DNA of 14,931 bases from Lachnospiraceae bacterium (GTDB taxonomy: Bacteria > Bacillota > Clostridia > Lachnospirales > Lachnospiraceae). The notes under the pieces are model-generated. The model had not been told where the DNA came from and did not search any database. It worked only from the letters and a program-made list of their open reading frames with translations. Below are positions 1 to 7,316 of the stretch, piece after piece (positions within the stretch are counted from its first letter, which is position 1; every line of letters begins with the position of its first letter). The position numbers and the translations under genes were made by a program. Where the stretch lies: contig CAAGRP010000363.1 in NCBI GenBank assembly GCA_900772685.1, positions 1-14,931 of the forward strand, read 5' to 3'.

Positions 1-1
1 G

Positions 2-397
2 CAGCTTCTTACGGTTTACTATATTGGCGAGCAGCAGGTTTCTCTTTTAATAAAAGACATTTACACGGATCTTGCCGAATTTCCGAATGCAGACAAAGCG
101 AAGCTTCAGACGTTGGTAAAACAGGGCGTAACTGAATGGCTTTATGTGCATGACCAGATTATTCAGGGAATGTATCCGCTTTTGATGAGAATGTCTTCCG
201 ATGAATTTGTTGAGTTCCCGGATTTCTTTAAAGTAAAGATTGTGGAAATTCTTAAGTTCCTTGGAATTTCAAAGTTCGACCTTCTTCTTCCTGAAAAAAA
301 GAAAAAAGAAAAAAAACAGGAGGAAGCTCCAGAAAATAAAAAGCAGGAAACCCATCACATTGCAGGCGTAAAAAATAATGAATCTTTAAATTGTTAA
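2..397 (+). CDS. C-terminal part of an unrecognised protein with a Lys/Glu-rich tail (5' truncated by window edge)
   Basis: The reading frame is open from base 2, so the gene starts before the window; 131 codons are visible. I do not recognise the family. The first ~95 residues look like a compact, soluble, mostly helical fold with many aromatic and aliphatic positions and no signal peptide or membrane segment. The last ~35 residues are a low-complexity, probably disordered tail beginning EKKKKEKKQEE and ending in Cys. An internal TTG at 113 has no convincing ribosome binding site and is unlikely to be the start. Ile codons are 8 ATT to 1 ATA, the reverse of the downstream operon, where ATA dominates. 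The gene ends just before an intrinsic terminator, so it belongs to a separate transcription unit from the aromatic operon. Function unknown. Confidence 0.7.
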   Translation, partial: QLLTVYYIGEQQVSLLIKDIYTDLAEFPNADKAKLQTLVKQGVTEWLYVHDQIIQGMYPLLMRMSSDEFVEFPDFFKVKIVEILKFLGISKFDLLLPEKKKKEKKQEEAPENKKQETHHIAGVKNNESLNC

Positions 398-405
398 TGG
401 TTTTA

Positions 406-442
406 AGCGGCTCGGGATAGTAACGGGCTGCTTTTTTATTTT
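406..442 (+). terminator. Intrinsic terminator after the partial upstream gene
   Basis: A 9-bp stem with two G-T wobbles (arm AGCGGCTCG at 406-414, arm CGGGCTGCT at 424-432, 9-base loop) runs straight into a T-rich tract at 432-442. It ends only 26 bases before the pheA start, leaving almost no room for a promoter between them. Confidence 0.75.
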
Positions 443-468
443 AAAGCATTAAAGTGTCGGAGGAACAG

Positions 469-1302
469 ATGAAGATTGCATACAGCGGGATAGAAGGAGC
501 ATTTGCACAGATAGCAGCGACCAAGCTCTATCCGAAAGAGGAGCTTATATCATACAGATCGTTCAGCGAGGCATATAAGGCGGTCGAGGAGGGAAAATGC
601 GATGCAGCGGTGCTTCCCATAGAAAACAGCTATGCCGGAGAGGTCGGACAGGTAACGGACCTTATGTTCGGAGGCGATCTTTTTATAGATGAAGTTTATG
701 AAATGAGCATTACACAGAATCTTCTGGTCGTTAAAGGAGCAGAGCTATCCGATGTAAAGAAAGTCATAAGCCATCCTCAGGCACTCGGACAGTGTGAGAA
801 TTTTATCGCCGAACATCATATAGAACAGGAGATAGCGGTAAATACGGCAAGGGCGGCACAGGCAGTTGCGGAGCTTAATGATAAAAGCGTGGCGGCTATC
901 GCAAGTGAGGAGACAGCGAAGATCTACGGTCTTGAGGTGCTTGTACCGAATATAAACGAGAGCAAGGACAACACTACAAGGTTCGCCGTGTTTATAAGAA
1001 AAGAGGATGAGAAAAATACGGATGAAAGAAAGGATAATTTTATTCTTCTGTTTACGGTGCCGAACGTAGCCGGAGGACTAGCAAAGGCCATAAATATAAT
1101 AGGTGAATACGGCTTCAACATGCATATATTGAGAAGCAGACCTATGAAATGTCTTGCATGGAACTATTATTTTTATGTAGAGGCAGAGGGCGATATAACC
1201 AGTATTTACGGGACTGAAATGCTTGCAAGACTTTCATTCTGGTGTGAAACGGTAAAGATAGTCGGACAGTACAGTATAAAAAAGAAGGAGCAAAGACAAT
1301 GA
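469..1302 (+). CDS. pheA: Prephenate dehydratase with C-terminal ACT domain
   Basis: Converts prephenate to phenylpyruvate in phenylalanine synthesis. The 277-residue protein has a catalytic domain at about 1-180 and an ACT regulatory domain at about 191-268. Family motifs are PIENSYAG (50-57), SHPQALGQC (101-109) and the active-site TTRF (169-172). The ACT domain carries RSRP (222-225) where many homologues have ESRP, the phenylalanine-binding motif, so feedback inhibition is likely but not shown. No chorismate mutase domain is present at either end. ATG 469 was chosen because GGAGG at 459-463 sits 5 bases upstream and the protein then begins MKIAYSGIEGAF, as usual for the family; a GTG at 454 would overlap that ribosome binding site. 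The stop overlaps the aroB start by 4 bases (ATGA), giving translational coupling. Confidence 0.95.
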   Translation: MKIAYSGIEGAFAQIAATKLYPKEELISYRSFSEAYKAVEEGKCDAAVLPIENSYAGEVGQVTDLMFGGDLFIDEVYEMSITQNLLVVKGAELSDVKKVISHPQALGQCENFIAEHHIEQEIAVNTARAAQAVAELNDKSVAAIASEETAKIYGLEVLVPNINESKDNTTRFAVFIRKEDEKNTDERKDNFILLFTVPNVAGGLAKAINIIGEYGFNMHILRSRPMKCLAWNYYFYVEAEGDITSIYGTEMLARLSFWCETVKIVGQYSIKKKEQRQ

Positions 1303-2291
1303 TCATCCCTATAGAGCTTGGAGAAAACAGCTATGATATAGTTCTTGAGAGAGGTGCTCTTGAGAGAATAGGTGAATATATAGAGCTTAACAGAAAGGTG
1401 CTTATCGTTACGGATGAAGGAGTACCCGAAGTATATGCACAGGCGGTAAAGAAACAAAGCAGAGATGCTGTTATAGTGACGATACCCGAAGGTGAAGGCA
1501 GCAAGAGTCTTAAGTATTTTGAAAAACTGCTTGTAACAATGCTTGAAGCCGGATTTTCAAGAAAGGATTGCGTGGTTGCCGTAGGAGGCGGAGTGGTCGG
1601 AGACCTTGCGGGATTTACCGCCTCGGCATATATGAGAGGAATAGATTTCTATAATATCCCGACAACGCTGCTTTCACAGGTGGATTCTTCGATAGGAGGA
1701 AAAACAGCTGTAAACCTGAATGGGATAAAAAATATAGTAGGTGCATTTTATCAGCCTGAGAAGGTCGTGATAGATCCCGAAACGTTGAAGTCTCTTCCGA
1801 AGAGGCAGATAGCAAACGGGCTTGCGGAATCGATAAAGATGGCACTGATCGCTGACGAGAAGCTTTTTGAAATATTTGAAAAAGAAGATATATATGAAAA
1901 TCTGGATCTTATAATAGAAAGGTCGCTCCGTATTAAAAAATCAGTTGTCGAAAAGGATGAAAAAGAGCAGGGACTCAGGAAGATACTTAATTTCGGGCAT
2001 ACGATAGGACATGGATATGAAAGCACAAGCAACGGAGAGCTTTATCATGGAGAGGCTGTTGCACTCGGAATGCTTCCCATGTGCTCCGAGGAAATAAGAA
2101 AAAGACTTATACCTGTTCTTAAAAAGGCCTCTCTTCCGACTGAACATGATTTTGATAAAGAGAAAGTGTATGAAGCCGCAACTCATGATAAAAAGGCATC
2201 AGGCGGCAAGGTGTCGCTCGTAAGAGTAGAGAAGGTGGGAAGCTTCATTATAGAAGAAACAGGGCTTGAGGAACTTAAGAAGATGATATGA
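1299..2291 (+). CDS. aroB: 3-dehydroquinate synthase
   Basis: Cyclises DAHP to 3-dehydroquinate, the second shikimate-pathway step, using NAD+ and a divalent metal. The protein has 330 residues, slightly short for the family but complete. Visible motifs are EGEGSKS (64-70), the nucleotide-binding GGGVVGDLAGF (96-106), PTTLLSQVDSSIGGKTAVN (121-139), GLAES with metal ligand Glu177 followed by Lys180, the metal-ligand region FGHTIGHG (232-239), His250 in HGEAVALGM, and HDKK (297-300). The start overlaps the pheA stop by 4 bases, with AAGGAG about ten bases upstream. The stop codon lies inside the left arm of the inverted-repeat element that fills the gap to aroC, so the last residues may have been altered if that element was inserted. 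Confidence 0.96.
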   Translation: MIIPIELGENSYDIVLERGALERIGEYIELNRKVLIVTDEGVPEVYAQAVKKQSRDAVIVTIPEGEGSKSLKYFEKLLVTMLEAGFSRKDCVVAVGGGVVGDLAGFTASAYMRGIDFYNIPTTLLSQVDSSIGGKTAVNLNGIKNIVGAFYQPEKVVIDPETLKSLPKRQIANGLAESIKMALIADEKLFEIFEKEDIYENLDLIIERSLRIKKSVVEKDEKEQGLRKILNFGHTIGHGYESTSNGELYHGEAVALGMLPMCSEEIRKRLIPVLKKASLPTEHDFDKEKVYEAATHDKKASGGKVSLVRVEKVGSFIIEETGLEELKKMI

Positions 2292-2368
2292 TACCGGGGG
2301 CAAAAGGTCAGAAGTTCGACGCAAGCTTGCTTGCGGGAGCACGCAGTGCAAAGCAATCCGGTATCATA
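2287..2368. repeat. 82-base inverted-repeat element with alternative internal hairpins in the aroB-aroC gap
   Basis: A perfect 11-bp inverted repeat (TATGATACCGG at 2287-2297, CCGGTATCATA at 2358-2368) encloses 60 bases. Inside, CGCAAG-CTTG-CTTGCG (2320-2335) forms a hairpin, and GCAC-GCA-GTGC (2339-2349) a smaller one. Alternatively TTGCTTGC (2327-2334) can pair with GCAA (2348-2351) plus GCAA (2353-2356), which excludes the first hairpin. There is no T tract, so it is not a simple terminator. It could be a small palindromic intergenic repeat (REP/MITE-like) or an RNA element acting between aroB and aroC. This is the only long gap in an otherwise packed operon. Confidence 0.6.
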
Positions 2369-2414
2369 GAGAAAAGTTCCGGGAACAGGATACATTATAT
2401 GAAAGGCAGACAGT

Positions 2415-3503
2415 ATGAAGAATACATTCGGGAACAGTATATCCCTTACCATATTCGGTGAAAGTCATGGCGAGGAGATCGGTGTTGTTATTGACGGACT
2501 CGCACCGGGAATAAAGATAGACAGGGAGTTTATAGAAGGACAGCTTACATTAAGAAGACCTGCGGGAAAGATATCAACGGCAAGGCAGGAGGCGGATGAA
2601 TACAGGATAGTAAGCGGGGTCTTTAATGAGACGACGACCGGAACGCCTATATGCATACTTATACCAAACAAGGAGACAAGGAGCAGGGATTATTCGGAAA
2701 CAAGAAAGCTTGCAAGACCCGGACATGCGGACTATACGGCTTATCTTAAGTATCACGGATATGAGGACTACAGAGGAGGCGGACATTTCAGCGGAAGGAT
2801 AACCGCAGGAGTTGTCGCTGCCGGAGCAATATTTATATCCGCACTAAAAAGCAAGGGGATACTGATAGGGTCTCATATAAAAAAGCTCGGAGATGTAAAA
2901 GACCGTGAGTTTGCCGCTCTTGAGGAAGATATAAAAGAATTGAACAAAAAAAGCTTTGCTGTACTGGATGAGGATAAGAAAAAGGAAATGCTTTCGGCTG
3001 CGGAAAAATGTGCCGGGAACGGAGACAGCATCGGAGGAATACTTGAAACAGCTGTGACAGGATATCCGGGAGGAGTAGGTGAACCATGGTTTGATACAAT
3101 GGAGAGTGTTTTATCGCATGCACTTTTCGGTATACCTGCGATAAAGGGAATCGAATTCGGCGACGGCTTTGAGCTGGCAGGATGCTTCGGAAGTGAATTT
3201 AATGACAGCTTCTATATGAATGAAGGAAAGGTAGAGACAAGGACGAACCATAACGGAGGCATAAACGGCGGTATCACAAACGGAATGCCGATCATATTCA
3301 GGTGTGCCGTAAAACCGACTCCATCCATATATAAAAAGCAGGAGACTGTCGATTTCTTTGAAAATAAAGACAGTGAGCTTCAGATAAAAGGACGCCATGA
3401 TCCGGCCATAATACACAGGGCGAGAGTGGTGGTCGACAGTATAACGGCGCTTGTGCTCTGCGATATGCTGGCACAGAGATTTGGAACAGATTTTCTTAAA
3501 TGA
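2415..3503 (+). CDS. aroC: Chorismate synthase
   Basis: Converts EPSP to chorismate, the last common step, using reduced FMN. The 362 residues match the usual length. The protein starts MKNTFGNSISLTIFGESHGE, containing the GESHG signature, and continues with RRPAGK and TARQEADE, then RPGHADYTAYLKYHG, RGGGHFSGRITAG, GGINGGITNGMP and GRHDPAIIHRA, all hallmarks of the family. The ribosome binding site is only moderate (GAAAGG at 2401-2406, 8 bases from ATG). Unlike its neighbours, this gene is separated from the preceding one by 123 bases containing an inverted-repeat structure, so its expression may be set partly by that element. aroE/aroK follows 32 bases after the stop. Confidence 0.96.
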   Translation: MKNTFGNSISLTIFGESHGEEIGVVIDGLAPGIKIDREFIEGQLTLRRPAGKISTARQEADEYRIVSGVFNETTTGTPICILIPNKETRSRDYSETRKLARPGHADYTAYLKYHGYEDYRGGGHFSGRITAGVVAAGAIFISALKSKGILIGSHIKKLGDVKDREFAALEEDIKELNKKSFAVLDEDKKKEMLSAAEKCAGNGDSIGGILETAVTGYPGGVGEPWFDTMESVLSHALFGIPAIKGIEFGDGFELAGCFGSEFNDSFYMNEGKVETRTNHNGGINGGITNGMPIIFRCAVKPTPSIYKKQETVDFFENKDSELQIKGRHDPAIIHRARVVVDSITALVLCDMLAQRFGTDFLK

Positions 3504-3535
3504 GATCATTTAACGGATTTGTCAGAGGAGGAAAA

Positions 3536-4786
3536 ATGCAGTACGGACTTATAGGTGAGCATCTTCCGCACAGCTTTTCTAAGGTCATACATGAGGAAAT
3601 AGGACTTTATGAGTACGAGCTTTGCGAGCTGGCACCAAGAGAAATAGATGAGTTTATGACCAAAAGAGAGTTTAAGGGAATAAACGTAACGATACCTTAT
3701 AAACAGACGGTCATCCCGTATCTTGATGAGATAAGCGACAGGGCTAAGAGCATCGGTGCGGTAAATACGATAGTAAACAAAGACGGAAAGCTGTACGGGG
3801 ACAATACGGATCTTGGAGGAATGATCGCTCTTATCAAAAAAACAGGGATCTCGCTTGATGACAAAAAAGTTCTTATCTTAGGAACCGGAGGAACGAGCAA
3901 AACAGCCTTTGCCGCAGCAAAAAGTCTCGAAGCAAAAAGAATATATAAGGTTAGCAGGAGCAAGACGGACGGTGCCCTTTCATATGATGAGATGTATGAA
4001 AATCATAAGGATGCAGAGGTGATAATAAATACAACACCCGGCGGAATGTATCCGAACTTCGAGGGATGCCCTGCAGAGCTTTCGGGATTTAAAGAGCTTG
4101 AGGGAGTTGTAGATGTTATTTATAACCCGCTGTCAACAAGACTTGTGCAGCAGGCAAGAGAGCTTGATGTAAAAGCAGGCGGCGGTCTATATATGCTCGT
4201 ATCACAGGCCGTACTCGCGGCAGAGCTGTTTACGGGAACAAAGCTTCCTAAAGACATGACGGACAGGATATATAATAAGCTTCTCAGGGAAAAGATGAAT
4301 ATCGTACTTGTCGGAATGCCGGGCTCGGGAAAGACTACGATCGGACGTAAGCTTTCTGAAAAACTTGGCATAGAGCTTGTGGACAGTGACGATGTGATAA
4401 TAAGGGAAAGACGAGTGCTCATCCCTAAGATATTTGCCGAAAGAGGGGAAAAGGGCTTCAGGGAAATCGAGAGCGATGTTATAAAAAGGATCTCAAGGCT
4501 TAACGGAAAGATAATAGCAACAGGCGGTGGAGCCGTGCTGAATGAAGAAAATGTAAGAAACCTTAAGGGCAACGGCATAGTGATATTCATAGACAGGGAT
4601 ATAAAGAAGATCAGGACAACATCTGACAGACCTCTTTCAAATTCGGAGGATAAGCTTAAGGCACTTTATGAAAAGCGATATCCCATATATAAAAGAGCGG
4701 CGGATATACATCTTAAGGTAAATGGAACCGCCTCTGATGCGGCTTGTGACATAATTAAAAAGCTGGATAAGCTAATCGAGGGATAA
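3536..4786 (+). CDS. aroE/aroK: Fused shikimate dehydrogenase - shikimate kinase
   Basis: A 416-residue bifunctional protein for two consecutive steps: 3-dehydroshikimate to shikimate (NADPH), then shikimate to shikimate 3-phosphate (ATP). The AroE part (about 1-250) has SFS at 13-15, catalytic Lys56 in NVTIPYK, NTD at 90-92 (Asp92), the dinucleotide loop GTGGTSKT (116-123) and YNPLST (196-201). The AroK part (about 254-416) has Walker A GMPGSGKTT (260-268), shikimate-binding DSDD (283-286), Arg309 in FRE, ATGGGAV (328-334) and SDRPLS (363-368). Met254 (base 4295) marks the junction and may be a relic of a separate aroK start. ATG 3536 is preferred because AGGAGG (3526-3531) precedes it and the protein then begins MQYGLIGE, as in AroE; an upstream ATG at 3500 has neither support. 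Confidence 0.95.
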   Translation: MQYGLIGEHLPHSFSKVIHEEIGLYEYELCELAPREIDEFMTKREFKGINVTIPYKQTVIPYLDEISDRAKSIGAVNTIVNKDGKLYGDNTDLGGMIALIKKTGISLDDKKVLILGTGGTSKTAFAAAKSLEAKRIYKVSRSKTDGALSYDEMYENHKDAEVIINTTPGGMYPNFEGCPAELSGFKELEGVVDVIYNPLSTRLVQQARELDVKAGGGLYMLVSQAVLAAELFTGTKLPKDMTDRIYNKLLREKMNIVLVGMPGSGKTTIGRKLSEKLGIELVDSDDVIIRERRVLIPKIFAERGEKGFREIESDVIKRISRLNGKIIATGGGAVLNEENVRNLKGNGIVIFIDRDIKKIRTTSDRPLSNSEDKLKALYEKRYPIYKRAADIHLKVNGTASDAACDIIKKLDKLIEG

Positions 4787-4802
4787 AATATCGGAGGATA
4801 GC

Positions 4803-5249
4803 ATGAAAATACTTGTTATAAACGGACCAAATATAAACATGCTCGGGATAAGAGAGCCTGATATTTACGGAAAAGAAACATTTCAGGGTCTTTGCAAAAG
4901 GATAGAAGAGCATGCTGCGGAAAAAAACATCGAGGCTGAACAGTACCAGTCGAACCATGAGGGAGATCTTGTTGACAGGATACAGGAAGCTTACGGAAAT
5001 GTTGACGGTATCGTGATAAATCCGGGAGCCTATACTCATACGAGTGTGGCAATCCTTGATGCAATGAAGGCTGTGTCAATACCTGCCGTTGAGGTACATA
5101 TATCCGATGTGCCTTCAAGGGAGGCTTTCAGACAGATAAGCTATATAAGGGCAGCGTGTATAAAGACGATAACAGGACACGGAACGGACGGATATACGGA
5201 AGCGATGGACTTTCTTATCGAATATATAAACAAGGGTAAAAACAAATGA
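4803..5249 (+). CDS. aroQ: Type II 3-dehydroquinate dehydratase
   Basis: Dehydrates 3-dehydroquinate to 3-dehydroshikimate, the third pathway step. The 148-residue length is standard for the small type II (dodecameric) enzyme. Motifs are GPNINMLGIREPDIYG (8-23), with the catalytic-loop Arg17 and Tyr22, QSNHEGDL (49-56), NPGAYTHTS (73-81), catalytic His99 in VEVHISD, and Arg106. A good ribosome binding site (GGAGG at 4793-4797) lies 5 bases before ATG, and the gene begins 16 bases after aroE/aroK. Its stop overlaps the aroA start by 4 bases (ATGA). It supplies the substrate for the dehydrogenase half of the preceding fusion protein. Confidence 0.96.
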   Translation: MKILVINGPNINMLGIREPDIYGKETFQGLCKRIEEHAAEKNIEAEQYQSNHEGDLVDRIQEAYGNVDGIVINPGAYTHTSVAILDAMKAVSIPAVEVHISDVPSREAFRQISYIRAACIKTITGHGTDGYTEAMDFLIEYINKGKNK

Positions 5250-6466
5250 AAGCGATCATAGAACCATCTGTCGCAAAGGGAACGGTTAAGGCACCTCCGT
5301 CAAAGAGCATGGCTCACAGGATGCTGATATGCGCGGGTCTCTCGGATAAAGAGAGCATAATAAAGGGTATAGTACCATCGAAGGATGTTCTTGCCACACT
5401 TGACTGTCTCAGTGCGATCGGAGCCGAATATACATATGAGGATAATTGCGTAAAGATAAGGGGCAGAGCACCTGTTTATTCCAAAAACGGGTATTGCTTT
5501 AAATGCCGGGAATGCGGAAGCACACTGAGATTTTTCATACCTCTGGCTCTGCTTACGGATTCGGATTGTGTATTTACGGGAAGCGAGACTCTTATGAAAA
5601 GACCGCTTTCTGTGTACGAGGACATCGCCCGGAAAAACAACTTTGTTTTCGAAAAAAACAGTGACGGACTTATAGTGAAGGGTCAGCTTGAGGCGGATAC
5701 CTATAAGATAAGAGGAGATATAAGCAGCCAGTTTATAAGCGGCCTGCTGTTTGCGCTTCCTCTTGTAGAAAATGACAGCAGGATAGAACTCATACCTCCT
5801 GTAGAGAGCAGGTCCTACATAAATATGACGCTTCAGGCTCTTAGGATGTTCGGTATCAAAGCCGCATGGGAAGGAGAAAATGTCATTTCCGTAAAGGGAG
5901 GACAGCGGTACGGCAGCATAGAAGGTGAAGTAGAAGGAGACTATTCAAATGCAGCCTTTCTTGAAGCACTTAATCTTATCGGCGGCAGTGTAAAGGTTAC
6001 GGGGCTTGACAGAGAAAGTCTCCAGGGCGACAAGGTCTATGAGGATTATTTTGAAAAGATAAAAAAAGGAAATGCGCAGCTTGATATAGCAGACTGTCCG
6101 GATCTGGGACCGGTGCTGTTTGCGGCAGCCGCAATCCTCGGCGGAGCCGGGTTTACGGGAACAAAAAGGCTGCGAATAAAGGAAAGTGACAGAGCGCAGG
6201 CGATGAAGGAAGAGCTTTCCAAATTCGGGATAAGGATGGATGTCGGCGAAAATACCGCGGAAGTTTTTAAAGGATCGTTGAAAAGACCCGAAGAGATACT
6301 TTTGGGACACAATGATCACAGGATCGTCATGGCGCTTAGTGTTATTGCGGTAAAAACAGGAGCGGTCATAGACGGAGCGGAGGCGGTTTCGAAAAGCTTT
6401 CCTGATTTCTTTGACGTATTAAGAGAACTTAAGATCGAGGTAAGGACAGATGGAATGGATAAGTGA
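5246..6466 (+). CDS. aroA: 3-phosphoshikimate 1-carboxyvinyltransferase (EPSP synthase)
   Basis: Joins phosphoenolpyruvate and shikimate 3-phosphate to give EPSP. The 406 residues are slightly short but cover both halves of the inside-out alpha/beta barrel. Motifs are APPSKSMAHR (16-25), SSQFISGLL (160-168), DYSNAAFL (232-239), catalytic Asp286 in CPDLGPV, RLRIKESDRAQAM (308-320), NDHRIVMAL (356-364) and SKSFPDFF (382-389). The phosphoenolpyruvate/glyphosate loop reads ECGSTLRFF (89-97) rather than the NAGTAMRPL of Escherichia coli AroA. The gly-containing core is kept, but the positions equivalent to E. coli Thr97 and Pro101 are Ser and Phe. The gene overlaps aroQ by 4 bases and tyrA by 17 bases. 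Confidence 0.95.
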   Translation: MKAIIEPSVAKGTVKAPPSKSMAHRMLICAGLSDKESIIKGIVPSKDVLATLDCLSAIGAEYTYEDNCVKIRGRAPVYSKNGYCFKCRECGSTLRFFIPLALLTDSDCVFTGSETLMKRPLSVYEDIARKNNFVFEKNSDGLIVKGQLEADTYKIRGDISSQFISGLLFALPLVENDSRIELIPPVESRSYINMTLQALRMFGIKAAWEGENVISVKGGQRYGSIEGEVEGDYSNAAFLEALNLIGGSVKVTGLDRESLQGDKVYEDYFEKIKKGNAQLDIADCPDLGPVLFAAAAILGGAGFTGTKRLRIKESDRAQAMKEELSKFGIRMDVGENTAEVFKGSLKRPEEILLGHNDHRIVMALSVIAVKTGAVIDGAEAVSKSFPDFFDVLRELKIEVRTDGMDK

Positions 6467-7304
6467 GAGCAATGTACTTATAGTCGGACTCGGACTCATG
6501 GGCGGAAGCTATGCCCGTGCATTAAAGAGGCTGGGATTTCATGTTATGGCTATCGACAGCAGTCAAAAGACAATAGACTATGCGATAGAAAACGGACTTA
6601 TAGACAGAGGCTATTCTTATGTTGATGAAGCCTGTGTAAAGGATGCGGATGCGATAATATTCGGTCTTTACCCGGGAGTGTTTAAAGAGTGGATAAGAAA
6701 AAACCAGCATCTTATAAAAAAAGGTGCAATGCTCACAGATGTGACAGGTGTCAAGGAATGTATAGTTTACGATATACAGGACATGCTGAGAGATGATGTC
6801 GAGTTTATTGCGGCACATCCGATGGCAGGACGTGAGGTATACGGAGTAGAAAACAGCGATGACAGGATATTCAGGGATGCGAACTTTATCGTTACTCCGA
6901 CACGGAAGAACACACAGAAGGCGATAGAGTGGTGTAAGAGCCTTGGGCGTATCCTCGGTTTCAGAAGGATATCGGTGCTCTCGCCGGACGAGCATGACAA
7001 GATGATAGGTTTTCTTTCACAACTTACACACTGCATAGCTGTGGCTCTTATGACCTGTACGGACAACCATCATCTTGCGGATTATACGGGAGATTCCTTC
7101 AGGGATCTTACAAGGATCGCAAGGATAAACGAAAATATGTGGAGCGAGCTTTTTGTATTGAATAAGGATGTTCTGCTTAACGAGATGGATGTATTTGCAA
7201 AGGAGTTTAATGAGCTTAGAAACCTGCTCGCAGACAATGATATAGAAGGACTTAAGGAGAAAATGAGGCTTTCGACAAAACGCCGTGCCTATTTTGATAA
7301 ATAA
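6450..7304 (+). CDS. tyrA: Prephenate dehydrogenase (monofunctional)
   Basis: Oxidatively decarboxylates prephenate to 4-hydroxyphenylpyruvate in tyrosine synthesis. The 284-residue protein has an N-terminal Rossmann fold with GLGLMGGS (13-20) and Asp36 after the second strand (AIDSS), which favours NAD+ over NADP+. The catalytic HPMAGREVYG (123-132) follows, then the helical dimer domain with SPDEHDKMIGFLSQLTH (178-194) and FRDLTRIA (217-224). There is no ACT domain and no chorismate mutase domain. ATG 6450 has GAGG at 6437-6440, 9 bases upstream, and puts the glycine-rich loop at the usual distance from the N terminus. The 17-base overlap with aroA implies coupled translation. Confidence 0.94.
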   Translation: MEWISESNVLIVGLGLMGGSYARALKRLGFHVMAIDSSQKTIDYAIENGLIDRGYSYVDEACVKDADAIIFGLYPGVFKEWIRKNQHLIKKGAMLTDVTGVKECIVYDIQDMLRDDVEFIAAHPMAGREVYGVENSDDRIFRDANFIVTPTRKNTQKAIEWCKSLGRILGFRRISVLSPDEHDKMIGFLSQLTHCIAVALMTCTDNHHLADYTGDSFRDLTRIARINENMWSELFVLNKDVLLNEMDVFAKEFNELRNLLADNDIEGLKEKMRLSTKRRAYFDK

Positions 7305-7316
7305 GGAGATAAGAAG

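Noticed and set aside
454..468. GTG 454 as pheA start
   Set aside because: It lies on the ribosome binding site GGAGG (459-463) that serves ATG 469, and adds residues not seen in the family.
3500..3535. ATG 3500 as start of the aroE/aroK fusion
   Set aside because: No ribosome binding site, and the added residues are not AroE-like. ATG 3536 has AGGAGG and the family N terminus.
4120..4590. 156-codon minus-strand open frame over aroE/aroK
   Set aside because: A shadow of the fusion gene; Ser/Pro/Leu-rich with no recognisable motif, while the plus strand carries the Walker A and other active-site motifs.
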